A stretch of 64,000 nt of DNA from Rhizobium leguminosarum (GCF_004123835.1 NZ_MZMU01000010.1:248001-312000); one strand, 5' to 3'; shown: positions 1 through 8,963, numbered from the stretch's first letter. Notes: generated by a model not told the origin, from the sequence alone. Numbers and translations are program-made.

Positions 1-773
1 AGGCAGACGAGCCAGCCGAGTGCCGTCGTCTCCGTTGCCCTGACATGCCATCCGAAAAGCTTGAAAGTCGCGACATAGCCGCCGGCGGCAAGCACGACGT
101 CGACAAGAAAGGCGAGCTGCAAGAGGCCTTCGAACCAGGCCGCCGAGAGCGGCGGAAACGCCCAGGCCGGCTTCTCGGCAAGATTGGAAAGAGCTGCCAT
201 GCCGCCCGAGAACATCAGGACGAGAAAGAAGCACTTGATCGCAAGCAGGCGCAATGCGAACAGCACGTCCTCCTCGCGAAAATCCTGCATCAACACCGCG
301 CGCCCGACCTGATTGAGATAATCGTCGGGCTCCTCCGCGACCAGATCGGTGACCGCGACGTAGAGCATGGTTGCGCCGGCAAGTGCGATGGAAAGGGGAA
401 TAGTGGTGTGGCCAGCCTCGACGATCCATCGGACCGCCGACGACTGCGTGAAAAACGGAAAGACCGAACAGGCGATGACGACCACGCCAAGCAGCGCGGC
501 GAGGCCCACAAGCTTCGTTCCGATGCGACGCCAGAAAATGGCGGGAGCCTCGTCTCGTCTCTTTCGCGATACCCAGGTCGAACGAGCAGCGAATGTGCCG
601 TCGACGGCGATCCACGCCAGGAGAAGGCAGAACACGGCAAGCGCCATTGCCTTGCCGGGCTCAAGCTGGAGATAGGTCGAGAGCGAAATGCCGATAAGAA
701 CTCCGGCAAGGGTCGCCGCCTGGCTCACAAGAGGGCTGCCGGTCTCGGTATCCCTGTCCTGCGGTATCGGCAC
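1..773 (-). CDS. Multi-pass membrane protein, 3' end off window (possibly isoprenylcysteine methyltransferase family)
   Basis: An open minus-strand frame runs uninterrupted from about 773 to the window edge, so only the N-terminal ~257 residues are present. I place the start at a GTG at 773 because GAGAAGG lies 8 nt upstream; no ATG is available there. The product has at least four or five hydrophobic segments (for example VLIGISLSTYLQL, GLAALLGVVVIACSVF, FFLVLMFSGGMAAL) and ends at the edge with a stretch like GWHVRATETTALGWLVC. That wording resembles large rhizobial membrane proteins carrying a C-terminal ICMT-like methyltransferase domain, but the diagnostic part is outside the window. It lies 17 bp after the S74 lipoprotein stop on the same strand and is probably cotranscribed with it. 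A 253-codon plus-strand frame over the same DNA is a shadow. Confidence 0.6.
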   Translation of the reverse strand, partial: MPIPQDRDTETGSPLVSQAATLAGVLIGISLSTYLQLEPGKAMALAVFCLLLAWIAVDGTFAARSTWVSRKRRDEAPAIFWRRIGTKLVGLAALLGVVVIACSVFPFFTQSSAVRWIVEAGHTTIPLSIALAGATMLYVAVTDLVAEEPDDYLNQVGRAVLMQDFREEDVLFALRLLAIKCFFLVLMFSGGMAALSNLAEKPAWAFPPLSAAWFEGLLQLAFLVDVVLAAGGYVATFKLFGWHVRATETTALGWLVC

Positions 774-790
774 GCGCTCGGCCTTCTCGA

Positions 791-1438
791 TTACATTGCC
801 GGCTGAACGGAGCCCCGAGAGCGTTTCCGTGCCGCCCGAGTCGCAAGCGCCATCGCTGCTTCAGCGGTCAGCGAAGACGCATCCTCCGGCAGCGAGATCA
901 TCGCAATATCGAGCTTGTCGTAATCGACCATGTAGTAACCCGATGCGGTTTCGATAACTGCCCCAGGCCTGATCGCCAATAGATCCTGCGCCATCGTGCC
1001 GACGAACAGCGGGCCGCCCCAGATGTAGCGGAAGGCATAGACTGGTATGCCCTCGGCCGAGGTGCCGAGCCGACGAATATCGGTCTTCAGGCGGCGATCG
1101 GACCAGCCCCCGCTGGAACTCGATGAACTGCTGGAGCTGGATGAACTGCTCGAACCAGAAGAACCGCTAGAGCCAGAGCCGCCACCCATGCCGCCGCCGC
1201 CGGAATTCCCACTGGAACTGTTCTCGGAGCGAGCGAAAGCCGGTTGATTGCTCGTTGTGGGCACTCTTCTGACGGTGGACGCGGTTCTCCTGGTCGGCGT
1301 GGCGCTCCTGGCCGCCGGCTCTTCGCTGGCGAACAGCGTCCTGGCGCCAGGATCGAAGATGCAGCTCTGCAGGATTGCGCCTGAGCCTGCGATGAATGTC
1401 GAGCACAATAGGACACGGATGATTAGCTTGCTGTTCAT
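791..1438 (-). CDS. Lipoprotein with S74-type (tail-spike chaperone-like) C-terminal domain
   Basis: 215 residues. The N-terminus is a lipoprotein signal peptide with lipobox LQSC (Cys near residue 26), so the product is probably anchored in a membrane. A Gly/Ser linker follows, including an uninterrupted run of about 14 serines near residues 98-111. The C-terminal ~90 residues begin with SDRRLKTDIRRLG and continue through a GTMAQDLL segment to YYMVDYDKLDI. This is the pattern of the S74 intramolecular chaperone/peptidase domain known from phage tail spikes, where it releases itself after trimer folding. The partner and substrate here are unknown. Similar small rhizobial proteins are usually annotated as tail fiber domain-containing proteins. 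Confidence 0.75.
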   Translation of the reverse strand: MNSKLIIRVLLCSTFIAGSGAILQSCIFDPGARTLFASEEPAARSATPTRRTASTVRRVPTTSNQPAFARSENSSSGNSGGGGMGGGSGSSGSSGSSSSSSSSSSSSSSGGWSDRRLKTDIRRLGTSAEGIPVYAFRYIWGGPLFVGTMAQDLLAIRPGAVIETASGYYMVDYDKLDIAMISLPEDASSLTAEAAMALATRAARKRSRGSVQPAM

Positions 1439-1462
1439 GTAGGGCGCCCCCGGACCGCCGTT

Positions 1463-4042
1463 TCAGAAGAGATCGTACCTCGGATTTCGTTTTACCCAGG
1501 TCGCCTTGGCGAGCTTGACGAGCCTGTCATCGAGCGACTTGGTCTTCGGAATTGCCTTTTTTTCCTGAGCGGTCAGCTCGGCGGCAAAGGCTGTCTCCGC
1601 TTTTTTCTTCGCGGCGCCAGGCATCCTCTTGAGTTCCGCCAGCGCCTGGTTCTTCGGATCGCCGCTGCCCGGCATGTTGATGGCGGTCGCCAGCGCGAAA
1701 TAACGGGACGCGATCGCAAGGCTGTCAGCGTCCGCACCCTCTTCCTTCGCGAGCATCGCGCGGTCGAGAGCACCCCAATAATCGCCGCGTTCCGCGCCCA
1801 TCTCCAGCCACTTCACCGCTTCCGCCTTGTCCGCGGCAACGCCGATACCGTCGCGATACATGCGCCCGAGGTTTGTCGGCGCATAGGGCTGACCGCCCTC
1901 CGCCGCCCGCGTGAAAAGGTCGAGCGCTTTCGGGAGATCCTCCGGAGCGCCTTTTCCGAAACGGTAGACGAGCGCGAGATTGTTCAGCGAATAGATGTCG
2001 TTGCGCTGGACGCCGGCCTCGTAGAATCGGATAGCCCGCTCCGGATCGGCCGGAACGTTGACGCCGTTCAGGAAGATATAGCCGAGCTCGTTCATCGCAT
2101 AGGTATGCCCGAGATCGGCGGCCTGCAGCATCAGGCGCAACCCCAGCTGCTGATCGGCCTTGGTGCCGCGGCCGTAGTAGAGGGCCTTGCCGTAGCTATG
2201 CAGGGCGAAGGGATCGCCCTTGGCCGCACCACCCTTGGCGATCTGGCTTGCCTTGGCTGCGTCGCGCGGGACGGAGGCACCGAACTCGTAAAGGCTCGAC
2301 AGTTCATAGATTGCCCGGACATGCCCGGCATCCATCGCCTTGTTGATCGTCGCAAAAGCCGTCTTGGCGTCGCGGTTGGCAAGCTGGGCACGGCCGAGCT
2401 GATAGACGAAGCGCGACACCTCGGGATAGGCCTTCACTGCTTCCATGCAGGCGGGCAGTGCATCATCGGGGTCGATCTCGTTCGGCAGCTTGCCTGCTGT
2501 CACGCCCTGCAGGTCGAGTGGTGCTGCGGCTGATGTGTCGCAGGCGTCGAGCGTCGGCTTGAAAGTGACGGTCGCCGGCGGCAAGTCGTCGTTGGCGGCC
2601 TGCAGCGTCAGGGCGAAAGGCTGGTTTTCGGTGCCGATCTGCGGCTCATAGGAAAGAGCGGGAATATCGGCTGCTTCGAGCACGTGACCGAGCCCGATCA
2701 CCCGGTCTCCGGCGCGCAGCGTGCCCTTGTCGGGCAGGGCCGCGACCTTGAAGGTCATCTCCGCGGCCGATGCCGGCACGACCGGCAGGCTGGCTTCAAC
2801 AGGGCCGACGCCGATCGTCGTGTCCACGTCGCGCGGCAGGGTCTTCAGATAGGCGTCGGCATCGGCGAGCCGCACCTGCTTTTCCTGTTCGAGCTGGGCG
2901 AGCTTGGCGCCGGCATCCGCCGAGACGGTGATCGCGACGACACCCTGCGTCGCCTGGCCGTAAGGGTCGCTGACGGTATAGCCGATCAGGCCGACGGTTC
3001 CGGCGGCAACACCTGATGAATCATAGGTCAGCGCCGTCAGTGCCGCGGCAGGCATCTTCGCGCCCTGCTCGACCGGCTTGCCGTCGAAGCTGAGCTTGCC
3101 GGTCTTGGGAAGCTGGTTGAGGGTGACGAGCAGCGCCGAGCCGGTCTCGTCATGCGGCGGGGCGATCGGCAATTTGGTCGTGGCCGCACCCTCCGGCACG
3201 CTCACCTGCTGCATCGGTTCGACGCTTGGCGGCGGCGGCGCCGGAATGAAATAGAAGCTGTCCATCAGGGAGGAGTTTTCCCAGGGAACCTGCTTGCCGT
3301 TGGTCATGGCGATCACATCACGGCGCACATCGGTCAGGACCTGGCGGATTTCCTTGTTGGGTTCGCTCGCCCGCTTGATGAAGGATTCGGAATAGGGGCT
3401 GAGCGCCCCGGTGCCATCGAGCGCGACCTGACCGGGTTCGGTCGAAAAGGCGATCAGGCTGCCGAGATCGCTGTCGATGCGCGCAAGTCCGCGTGTGGCG
3501 CCGACCGGTTCCAGTTTTTCCGCCATCCAGAATTTCTGGGCATTGAAGGGATTGTTGCGGCAGGCGTCGAGGAAGATCAGCTGTACCCGCGAATTCTGCT
3601 TGAGATGGTTCAGGATGAGGTCGAGCGGCATGGTCTGCGTCTCGACGTCATAGGGCGTCTCCAGTGTCGCATCGACCGGCACGATGAAATTCTGGCCGCC
3701 CACCTGGATGCCGTGGCCCGAATAGTAGATCAGGCCGGCCTCGGCATTGCTGGTCGAACGCAGGAAGCGGCGCACCGTATCTTCGAGCCCGATGCGGTCG
3801 ACATTGACGCCGATCGTCACGTCGAAACCGGCCGCGCGCAACGTGGTCGCGACCTCTTCGACATCATTGGCAGGATTGGGAAGCGAGGGCAGCGTCTTAT
3901 AGACCGAGTTGCCGATGACGAGGGCGACGCGGCGTCCGCTCTCCTCGGTGATGGCGGCATGTACCGTGCCGATCGACAGCAGCATTGCTGCGACGATCAG
4001 CAGATAAGCGCACAGTCTCTTGACGTGGTGAAACTTGGGCAT
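1463..4042 (-). CDS. Exported caspase-family (peptidase C14) protein with Sel1-like repeats
   Basis: 859 residues. A Sec signal peptide (residues 1-30, ending VHAA) precedes a caspase p20 fold. The catalytic His is in YYSGHG (His110) and the catalytic Cys in FLDACRNNPF (Cys161), so both residues of the dyad are kept. The middle (~270-500) has two cadherin/Ig-like stretches that share a VSDPYGQA/LPDKGTLR style. The C-terminal third carries Sel1-like TPR repeats (for example AYTMNELGYIFLNGVNVP-like units, APTNLGRMYRDGIGV). Bacterial metacaspase-like proteins of this design are common in Rhizobiales, with no assigned substrate. It sits 24 bp upstream of the S74 lipoprotein on the same strand. 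The function is inferred only as a protease or scaffold acting outside the cytoplasm. Confidence 0.85.
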   Translation of the reverse strand: MPKFHHVKRLCAYLLIVAAMLLSIGTVHAAITEESGRRVALVIGNSVYKTLPSLPNPANDVEEVATTLRAAGFDVTIGVNVDRIGLEDTVRRFLRSTSNAEAGLIYYSGHGIQVGGQNFIVPVDATLETPYDVETQTMPLDLILNHLKQNSRVQLIFLDACRNNPFNAQKFWMAEKLEPVGATRGLARIDSDLGSLIAFSTEPGQVALDGTGALSPYSESFIKRASEPNKEIRQVLTDVRRDVIAMTNGKQVPWENSSLMDSFYFIPAPPPPSVEPMQQVSVPEGAATTKLPIAPPHDETGSALLVTLNQLPKTGKLSFDGKPVEQGAKMPAAALTALTYDSSGVAAGTVGLIGYTVSDPYGQATQGVVAITVSADAGAKLAQLEQEKQVRLADADAYLKTLPRDVDTTIGVGPVEASLPVVPASAAEMTFKVAALPDKGTLRAGDRVIGLGHVLEAADIPALSYEPQIGTENQPFALTLQAANDDLPPATVTFKPTLDACDTSAAAPLDLQGVTAGKLPNEIDPDDALPACMEAVKAYPEVSRFVYQLGRAQLANRDAKTAFATINKAMDAGHVRAIYELSSLYEFGASVPRDAAKASQIAKGGAAKGDPFALHSYGKALYYGRGTKADQQLGLRLMLQAADLGHTYAMNELGYIFLNGVNVPADPERAIRFYEAGVQRNDIYSLNNLALVYRFGKGAPEDLPKALDLFTRAAEGGQPYAPTNLGRMYRDGIGVAADKAEAVKWLEMGAERGDYWGALDRAMLAKEEGADADSLAIASRYFALATAINMPGSGDPKNQALAELKRMPGAAKKKAETAFAAELTAQEKKAIPKTKSLDDRLVKLAKATWVKRNPRYDLF

Positions 4043-4494
4043 GGCTCGATCGCAAACATTCTATTGTCTAAGTTCAATAAAATTTGCTGGCCTGCTGGTG
4101 CTGGGCCCCCTCCGCATTCACAATTCAAAACTATTCCTCGGCGCTCTAAAAAGCAAGCTTCGCCGCCTCCAAGTGAATTGGAGCAGTCCCGTTAGATTGG
4201 AAGCCTGTCCCGAGCGGGAAAGACTATGGAAATCAGGAAACAAACATGCGACTGAGGGCAGATACGTCAATTATGGTGACGTTTTCTTGGAGTCTCTCGT
4301 CGGTCAGCTTGGAGCATTCCGCTGACAGTAGTCTCCAGAGATCTTTTTTTCGGAATGTCTTTGTCGCAAACAGCTGCACACTTTAGCGAGACATGCTTTA
4401 GTTTAGGAAAGAGGGCGCTGAAACATTTTCAATCCTCGCATCGTGCTCTCCTGATGAGGGAGTTCCTTTCCATCCCAGATTAGCCATATGTGTT
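4043..4494. other. Intergenic region between two divergent genes
   Basis: This 452-bp stretch separates the divergent caspase-like and cyclase genes. It is more AT-rich than its surroundings and must contain both promoters. The only structure I recognise is a degenerate RIME-like palindrome near 4350-4401. I see no convincing coding frame. Confidence 0.5.
4350..4401. repeat. Degenerate RIME-like palindromic repeat
   Basis: The segment reads like the intact element at 39619-39716: a GGAATGTCTTTGTCGCAAA arm, a core near GCTGCACACTTTAGC, then CGAGACATGCTTTAG. It keeps the ACATGC end and the TGCACAC core but has mismatches in one arm. The same family appears at 6484, 39619 and 62522. Confidence 0.5.
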
Positions 4495-6327
4495 ATGGTC
4501 ATGTCGAATTCGCGAGTCCAAAAAGATGGGCGAAGACTGGAGGGGTCGTTGCAGAGAAGGCTCGCAGCTATTCTAATCGCGGACGTCGTCGGCTATTCTC
4601 GCTTAGTCGAGGCGGACGAGAACGGAACGCTTGCGGCTCTCGGCAGCTTGATGACGTCGTCGTTACGTCCGGTTATCGCCGCTCATGCTGGACGTGTCGT
4701 CAAACTAATGGGCGATGGTCTGGTCGCGGAGTTCATCTCGGTGGTCGAGGCTGTTTCTTGTGCGATCGCAATGCAGAAGTCCGTGGCGAGCCATCAGCAT
4801 CTCGTCGATCCCACGAGCAAGATCGTCTTTCGCGTAGGAATCAATCTCGGCGACGTCGTGGTAGACGGTGACGACATCTTAGGGGACGGAGTTAATGTGG
4901 CGGCGCGACTGGAGCAGTTGTGCCCGCCGGGTGATGTTCTAATCTCCGGCGCAGCGTACGAACATCTCGCGGGGAAAATCGACGCCACGATCGAGTACGC
5001 GGGAGAGCAGCGCCTCAAGAACATCACGCGCCCAATCAAGGCGTACCATCTTCCGCTGAGCGGATCGAAGTTTGCCGTTTCCGACGTCTCAAGATCCACT
5101 GGACCAACCATCGCAGTCCTTCCATTTGAAAACATGGGCGGTGACCCTGAGCAGACGTATTTCAGCGATGGAATCACCGAAGACATCATCATCGAGCTTG
5201 CCAGGTTCACCGAACTCATGGTGATCGCAAGAACCTCGTCGTTCGCGTTAGGCGGCCGGACGGGTGACTTGCGTGAGATCGGTCACATTCTCGGCGCGGA
5301 TTACGTGGTCGAGGGAAGCGTCAGACGAGCAGACAATCGGATCCGGATCGCGGTGCAGCTTGTCGAAACAAAAGGCGGCACTCATCGTTGGGCAGAGCGT
5401 TACGACGCCTCCATGGAGGATATCTTCTCCACCCAGGAAGAGATAGCGCGCAGCATCGTAGCCATGGTCGCGCAACGCGTCATAGACGACAACGAACTCA
5501 CCTCTCGAAGACGCCGTCCGGAAGACGTGCGAGCCTACGATCTCTTCCTGCAGGGCAACCGCCTCTCCGACGACTTCCGGCCGGGAGCACAGGAGCGCGC
5601 CGAGGCGCTGTTTGAAAGCGCTGCCAAGGCGGACCCTACTTTTGCACGCGCCCATACAGGTCTCGCCTATATCTACCTTAACCGCGCCTCGAAAGGAGGC
5701 CTTGGTATCCCAAGGGAACGTGACGATAACCGGATCAAGGCGCTTCGATCGGCCGAAACGGCATTCGCCTTGGACCCAAGCGATCCTCGGGTACAATGCA
5801 CTCTGGGTTACATTTGTTTGACCTGGCGAGACTTCAAAAGGGCGGAGCATCAACTCGACCTCGCAAAGTCGATGAATCCCAATGATGCCACTATTCTGAT
5901 CCTGTGGGCGTGGATGCAAGGAGCGCTGGGGCGACCGCTCAAAGGCTTGGCCGGCGCCGAGGTCGCGTACCGGCTGAACCCGCTACATCCCAGTTGGTAT
6001 AACTACTACAAATCCCGTCTTCTGTTCCTTGCAGAACGATACAGTGAGGCCGCGACCCTTCTGGAACAGCGGACTTTTGACACGCCCGAGAGAGAGCCGC
6101 GAGACATGGCATGGCGCGCAGCGTCCTACGGTCATCTCGGTCGGATCGATGATGCTGAGAAATGCGGAAAAATGTTCGTTGATGTTATTAGGAGAAGGTG
6201 GTGCGGAGCGGCGACGGCAGGTCCCGCCGACTACGTGAACTGGCTTGTTGATGTCTCGTATCTCTACAACGAGCATGATGTGTTGCGGCTCCGCGAGGGA
6301 TTGAGGCTCGCGGGTCTGCCGGGATGA
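4495..6327 (+). CDS. Class III adenylate/guanylate cyclase domain protein with TolB-like and TPR domains
   Basis: 610 residues. The N-terminal ~190 residues form a class III nucleotidyl cyclase domain. Metal-binding Asp is in LIADVVGYSRL and the second in LMGDGLVAEF; FRVGINLGDVVVDG and GDGVNVAARLEQL follow. A TolB-like segment comes next (TIAVLPFENMGGDPEQTYFSDGITEDI), then EGSVRR and C-terminal TPRs rich in LDPSDPR/LNPLHPSW units. This cyclase-TolB-TPR design is expanded in rhizobia. The product is presumably cAMP, inferred from the family. The start may be 4495 or the ATG at 4501; neither has a strong ribosome binding site. The gene stands alone, ending before a RIME-like repeat. Confidence 0.88.
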   Translation: MVMSNSRVQKDGRRLEGSLQRRLAAILIADVVGYSRLVEADENGTLAALGSLMTSSLRPVIAAHAGRVVKLMGDGLVAEFISVVEAVSCAIAMQKSVASHQHLVDPTSKIVFRVGINLGDVVVDGDDILGDGVNVAARLEQLCPPGDVLISGAAYEHLAGKIDATIEYAGEQRLKNITRPIKAYHLPLSGSKFAVSDVSRSTGPTIAVLPFENMGGDPEQTYFSDGITEDIIIELARFTELMVIARTSSFALGGRTGDLREIGHILGADYVVEGSVRRADNRIRIAVQLVETKGGTHRWAERYDASMEDIFSTQEEIARSIVAMVAQRVIDDNELTSRRRRPEDVRAYDLFLQGNRLSDDFRPGAQERAEALFESAAKADPTFARAHTGLAYIYLNRASKGGLGIPRERDDNRIKALRSAETAFALDPSDPRVQCTLGYICLTWRDFKRAEHQLDLAKSMNPNDATILILWAWMQGALGRPLKGLAGAEVAYRLNPLHPSWYNYYKSRLLFLAERYSEAATLLEQRTFDTPEREPRDMAWRAASYGHLGRIDDAEKCGKMFVDVIRRRWCGAATAGPADYVNWLVDVSYLYNEHDVLRLREGLRLAGLPG

Positions 6328-6483
6328 ATGTGCTCGCGGTATCGGCGGCAGTTAACGCCCGATCAATCGCTGCGCCTCGCTCGGGACGTCTGCGAGGTCG
6401 CTGATCTCGTGGCGGTGACGGGGCGCCGAGTGCGTGGGCCGCAAGCTGATGCTCGGTGCTCCAGGCGCGCGAATGTCGATGCC

Positions 6484-6590
6484 CTAAAGCGCGTCGCGAT
6501 CTTTCAGATTCGCCCTTTGCGCTTTAAGTCTTTGTTTTTACGCATGTCGTTATCGCAAAACCGCGCACATTTTTGCGCGACATGCTTTAG
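6484..6590. repeat. RIME-like element, two palindromes
   Basis: A ~107-bp mosaic of two hairpins: AAAGCGC paired with GCGCTTT in the first half, then GCATGTCG and TCGCAAAA paired with TTTTGCGCGACATGC. A CTTTGTTTTT linker lies between them. It is the reverse orientation of the copy at 39619-39716. The element overlaps the 3' end of the fuconate dehydratase gene and supplies its stop codon (6587-6589). Confidence 0.75.
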
Positions 6591-7864
6591 CCTCGAAACG
6601 TATAGTTGCTGATCGAGGCCGGTTTCATCTCGATGGAGAAGCCCGGCAGGGTGGGCGGCATGTAGGCGGCGTTCTCGATCAGGCAGGGGTCGAGGAAGTG
6701 TTCGTGCAGATGATCGACATATTCGATGACGCGGCCTTCTTTGGTGCCCGACACCGCGACGTAGTCGATCATCGACAGATGCTGCACATATTCGCAGAGC
6801 CCGACGCCGCCGGCATGCGGCCAGACCGGCAGGTCGAACTTGGCGGCGATCAAGAGCACGGAGAGAACCTCGTTCAGCCCGCCCATGCGGCAGGAGTCGA
6901 TCTGCACGATGTCGATCGCGCCCTCGGCGATGTACTGCTTGAACATGATGCGGTTCTGGCACATCTCGCCGGTCGCGACCTTCACCGGGCCGATCGCCTG
7001 ACGGATCTTGCGGTGGCCGGCGACATCGTCGGGGCTTGTGGGTTCCTCGATGAAGAAGGGCTTGGCGAAGGAGAGCGCCTTGACCCAGTCGATCGCCTGG
7101 CCGACGTCCCAAACCTGGTTGGCGTCGATCATCAGGTAGCGGTCGGGGCCGATCACCTCGCGGGCGATCCTGAGGCGGCGGACATCGTCTTCCAGGTCGC
7201 GGCCGACCTTCATCTTGATATGGTTGAAGCCGGCATCGATCGCCTCCTGGCAAAGGCGGCGCAGCTTTTCGTCGCCGTAGCCGAGCCAGCCGGCCGAGGT
7301 CGTGTAGCAGGCGTAGCCCTCTTTTTCGAGGACGGCGATGCGTTCCGCCTTGCCCGCCTCGGCACGCTTCAGGATCTCGACCGCCTCGTCGCGCGTCAGC
7401 ACATCGGTGAGATAACGGTAATCGACGATATCGGCGATCTCTTCCGGCGACATTTCGGCGACGAGCCGCCAGACCGGTTTGCCGGCCTGTTTGGCAAGCA
7501 GGTCCCAGACGGCATTGACGACCGCGCCGGTCGCCAGATGAATGGCGCCCTTTTCCGGGCCGATCCAGCGCAGCTGGCTATCGCTGGTCAGATGCCGCCA
7601 GAAGGCGCCGGGATGGGCGAGAACTTCTGTGAGGTCGGCGCCGACGATAAGATGGCGCATCGCTTCGATCGCCATGCAGCAAATGTCGTTGCCGCGGCCG
7701 ATGGTGAAGGTCAGGCCGTGGCCGGCAAGGCCCGGCGCATCCGTATCGAGAATGACGTAGGCAGCCGAATAATCCGGGTCGGGGTTCATCGCATCGGATC
7801 CATCAAGGCTTTGCGACGTGGGAAAGCGGAGATCGAAGACACGAAGGTCGGTGATGCGGGTCAT
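6587..7864 (-). CDS. L-fuconate dehydratase (enolase superfamily)
   Basis: 425 residues, the usual length for FucD of the mandelate racemase subgroup. It dehydrates L-fuconate to 2-keto-3-deoxy-L-fuconate. The KxK motif is in HIKMKVG. Mg2+ ligands are the Asp of MIDANQVWD, the Glu of FIEEPTSPDD and the Glu of ATGEMC. The general-base His lies in VWPHAGGVGLCEYVQH. The early SDAMNPDPDYSAAYV and YTTSAGWLGY segments are typical of fuconate dehydratase rather than other acid-sugar dehydratases. The next gene upstream on the same strand is the matching dehydrogenase, 75 bp away, which supports the pathway call. Transport and L-fucose dehydrogenase genes are not in this window. Confidence 0.9.
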   Translation of the reverse strand: MTRITDLRVFDLRFPTSQSLDGSDAMNPDPDYSAAYVILDTDAPGLAGHGLTFTIGRGNDICCMAIEAMRHLIVGADLTEVLAHPGAFWRHLTSDSQLRWIGPEKGAIHLATGAVVNAVWDLLAKQAGKPVWRLVAEMSPEEIADIVDYRYLTDVLTRDEAVEILKRAEAGKAERIAVLEKEGYACYTTSAGWLGYGDEKLRRLCQEAIDAGFNHIKMKVGRDLEDDVRRLRIAREVIGPDRYLMIDANQVWDVGQAIDWVKALSFAKPFFIEEPTSPDDVAGHRKIRQAIGPVKVATGEMCQNRIMFKQYIAEGAIDIVQIDSCRMGGLNEVLSVLLIAAKFDLPVWPHAGGVGLCEYVQHLSMIDYVAVSGTKEGRVIEYVDHLHEHFLDPCLIENAAYMPPTLPGFSIEMKPASISNYTFRG

Positions 7865-7939
7865 GATTGTTCCTCCCGATTATAATTGTATGGGCTGATT
7901 ATATAAGACCGGCAGGACTGCCGGCCGCGTCAGCCGAGA

Positions 7940-8674
7940 TCAGATCGTCCAGCCGCCGTCGATGGCGATCGCCTGGCCCGACGTGTAGGTCGCGCCGGCG
8001 AGATAGACGGCGAGATCGGCGATCTCTTCCGGCGAGCCCAGCCGGCCCATCGGCTGGCGGGCGATGAAGGCGGCGCGCGCCGCGTCGTAATCGCCCTGCG
8101 CCCGCATGCGGTCCTGCAGCGACGGGCTTTCCACCGTGCCGGGGCAGATGGCGTTGCAGCGGATGCCCTGACCGACGTAATCGGCGGCGACGGCTTTGGT
8201 GAGCCCGATCACCGCCGCCTTGGTGACGCCGTAGGCGAAACGGTTCGGCACGCCCTTGATGCTGGAGGCGACGGAGGCCATGTTGATGATCGCCCCGTCC
8301 TTGCGCTCGATCATGCCGGGCAGCACGGCACGGATAGTGCGGATCATCGCTTTGACGTTGAGGTCGAAGGCGAATTCGAGATCGGAATCCTTCATCTCGA
8401 GGATCGAGCCGGCATGGACGAAACCGGCGCAGTTGAACAGCACGTCGACGGCGCCGATTTCGACGACCAGAGCTTTGACCGCATCCTCTTCGAGCACGTT
8501 CAGCTGATGGGTGAAAACGCCAGTTTCGGCGGCAAGCGTCGCCAGCGCCTCGGTGTTGATATCAGTCGCGTGAACCTTGGCGCCGATCGCGGCAAAGGCT
8601 GCCGCCGTCGCCCGGCCGATGCCCTGGCCGGCGGCGGTGATGAGAACGGTCTTGCCGGAAAGTCTGTTTGTCAT
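7940..8674 (-). CDS. SDR-family 2-keto-3-deoxy-L-fuconate dehydrogenase
   Basis: 244 residues, a classical short-chain dehydrogenase. It has an NAD-binding glycine motif TAAGQGIGRA, Asp38-type coenzyme selectivity (HATDIN), NCAG, catalytic Ser in NMASVAS, and Tyr/Lys in YGVTKAA. The sequence is close in style to DHRS6-like enzymes, including the bacterial 2-keto-3-deoxy-L-fuconate dehydrogenase, and its neighbour is the fuconate dehydratase. The likely reaction is NAD+-dependent oxidation of 2-keto-3-deoxy-L-fuconate to the 2,4-diketo acid. The ATG overlaps by ATGA with the stop of a decayed mutarotase frame, suggesting it was once translationally coupled to it. Confidence 0.82.
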   Translation of the reverse strand: MTNRLSGKTVLITAAGQGIGRATAAAFAAIGAKVHATDINTEALATLAAETGVFTHQLNVLEEDAVKALVVEIGAVDVLFNCAGFVHAGSILEMKDSDLEFAFDLNVKAMIRTIRAVLPGMIERKDGAIINMASVASSIKGVPNRFAYGVTKAAVIGLTKAVAADYVGQGIRCNAICPGTVESPSLQDRMRAQGDYDAARAAFIARQPMGRLGSPEEIADLAVYLAGATYTSGQAIAIDGGWTI

Positions 8675-8963
8675 ATCACGGGCCTTTTCTGGAATTGTCT
8701 ACGCTGGACGATGGAGTGCGGTTCATGTTTTGGCGAAGCTCGGTCGTGATGGAACGCCTTGTCCATCATCGTCCGCCATTCGCCCTCTTTGCGCGTTTCG
8801 ACCGGGTTCTGGCAAGATGCGCGCGGCTCTCTGTCTTAAATGGAGGAGTTGCTACCGTTGCAAAGGCAGACCAGCGCCGGATCCCGCCGACCGACCATGC
8901 GGATGCTTGTCTTCGACGACCTTCGCCAGTTCCAGGGCCGATGACCATTCCCATGCGCTGCAT
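8671..8963 (-). pseudogene. Relic of an L-rhamnose/L-fucose mutarotase-type (RhaU/DUF718) gene
   Basis: The 5' end at 8963 has a good AGGAGG ribosome site and encodes MQRMGMVIG, the characteristic N-terminus of RhaU-type mutarotases. The frame then loses all resemblance. The 3' part, in another frame (from about 8811 to the stop at 8671), encodes CQNPVETRKEGEW followed by RTMMDKAFHHD, matching the family C-terminus (CQEPL...EGEWW..MEEVFH.D). An in-frame TAA lies just upstream of it. Between the ends, ~130 bp bear no likeness to the family core. The final codon after HHD is CGA where TGA would be expected, so the normal stop may have been lost. I read this as a gene destroyed by internal deletion or replacement. 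Confidence 0.65.

Noticed and set aside
45..806. 253-codon plus-strand frame at the left edge
   Set aside because: It lies opposite an open membrane-protein frame on the minus strand; its residues are charged and repetitive (RRERRKR, AKQRGE), typical of an antisense shadow.
1100..1247. Plus-strand ELDELLELDELLEPEEP repeat ORF
   Set aside because: It is the complement of the serine-rich linker of the lipoprotein.
6328..6612. 94-codon plus-strand ORF after the cyclase gene
   Set aside because: Its second half is a RIME-like repeat and the first half has no ribosome site or recognisable family.
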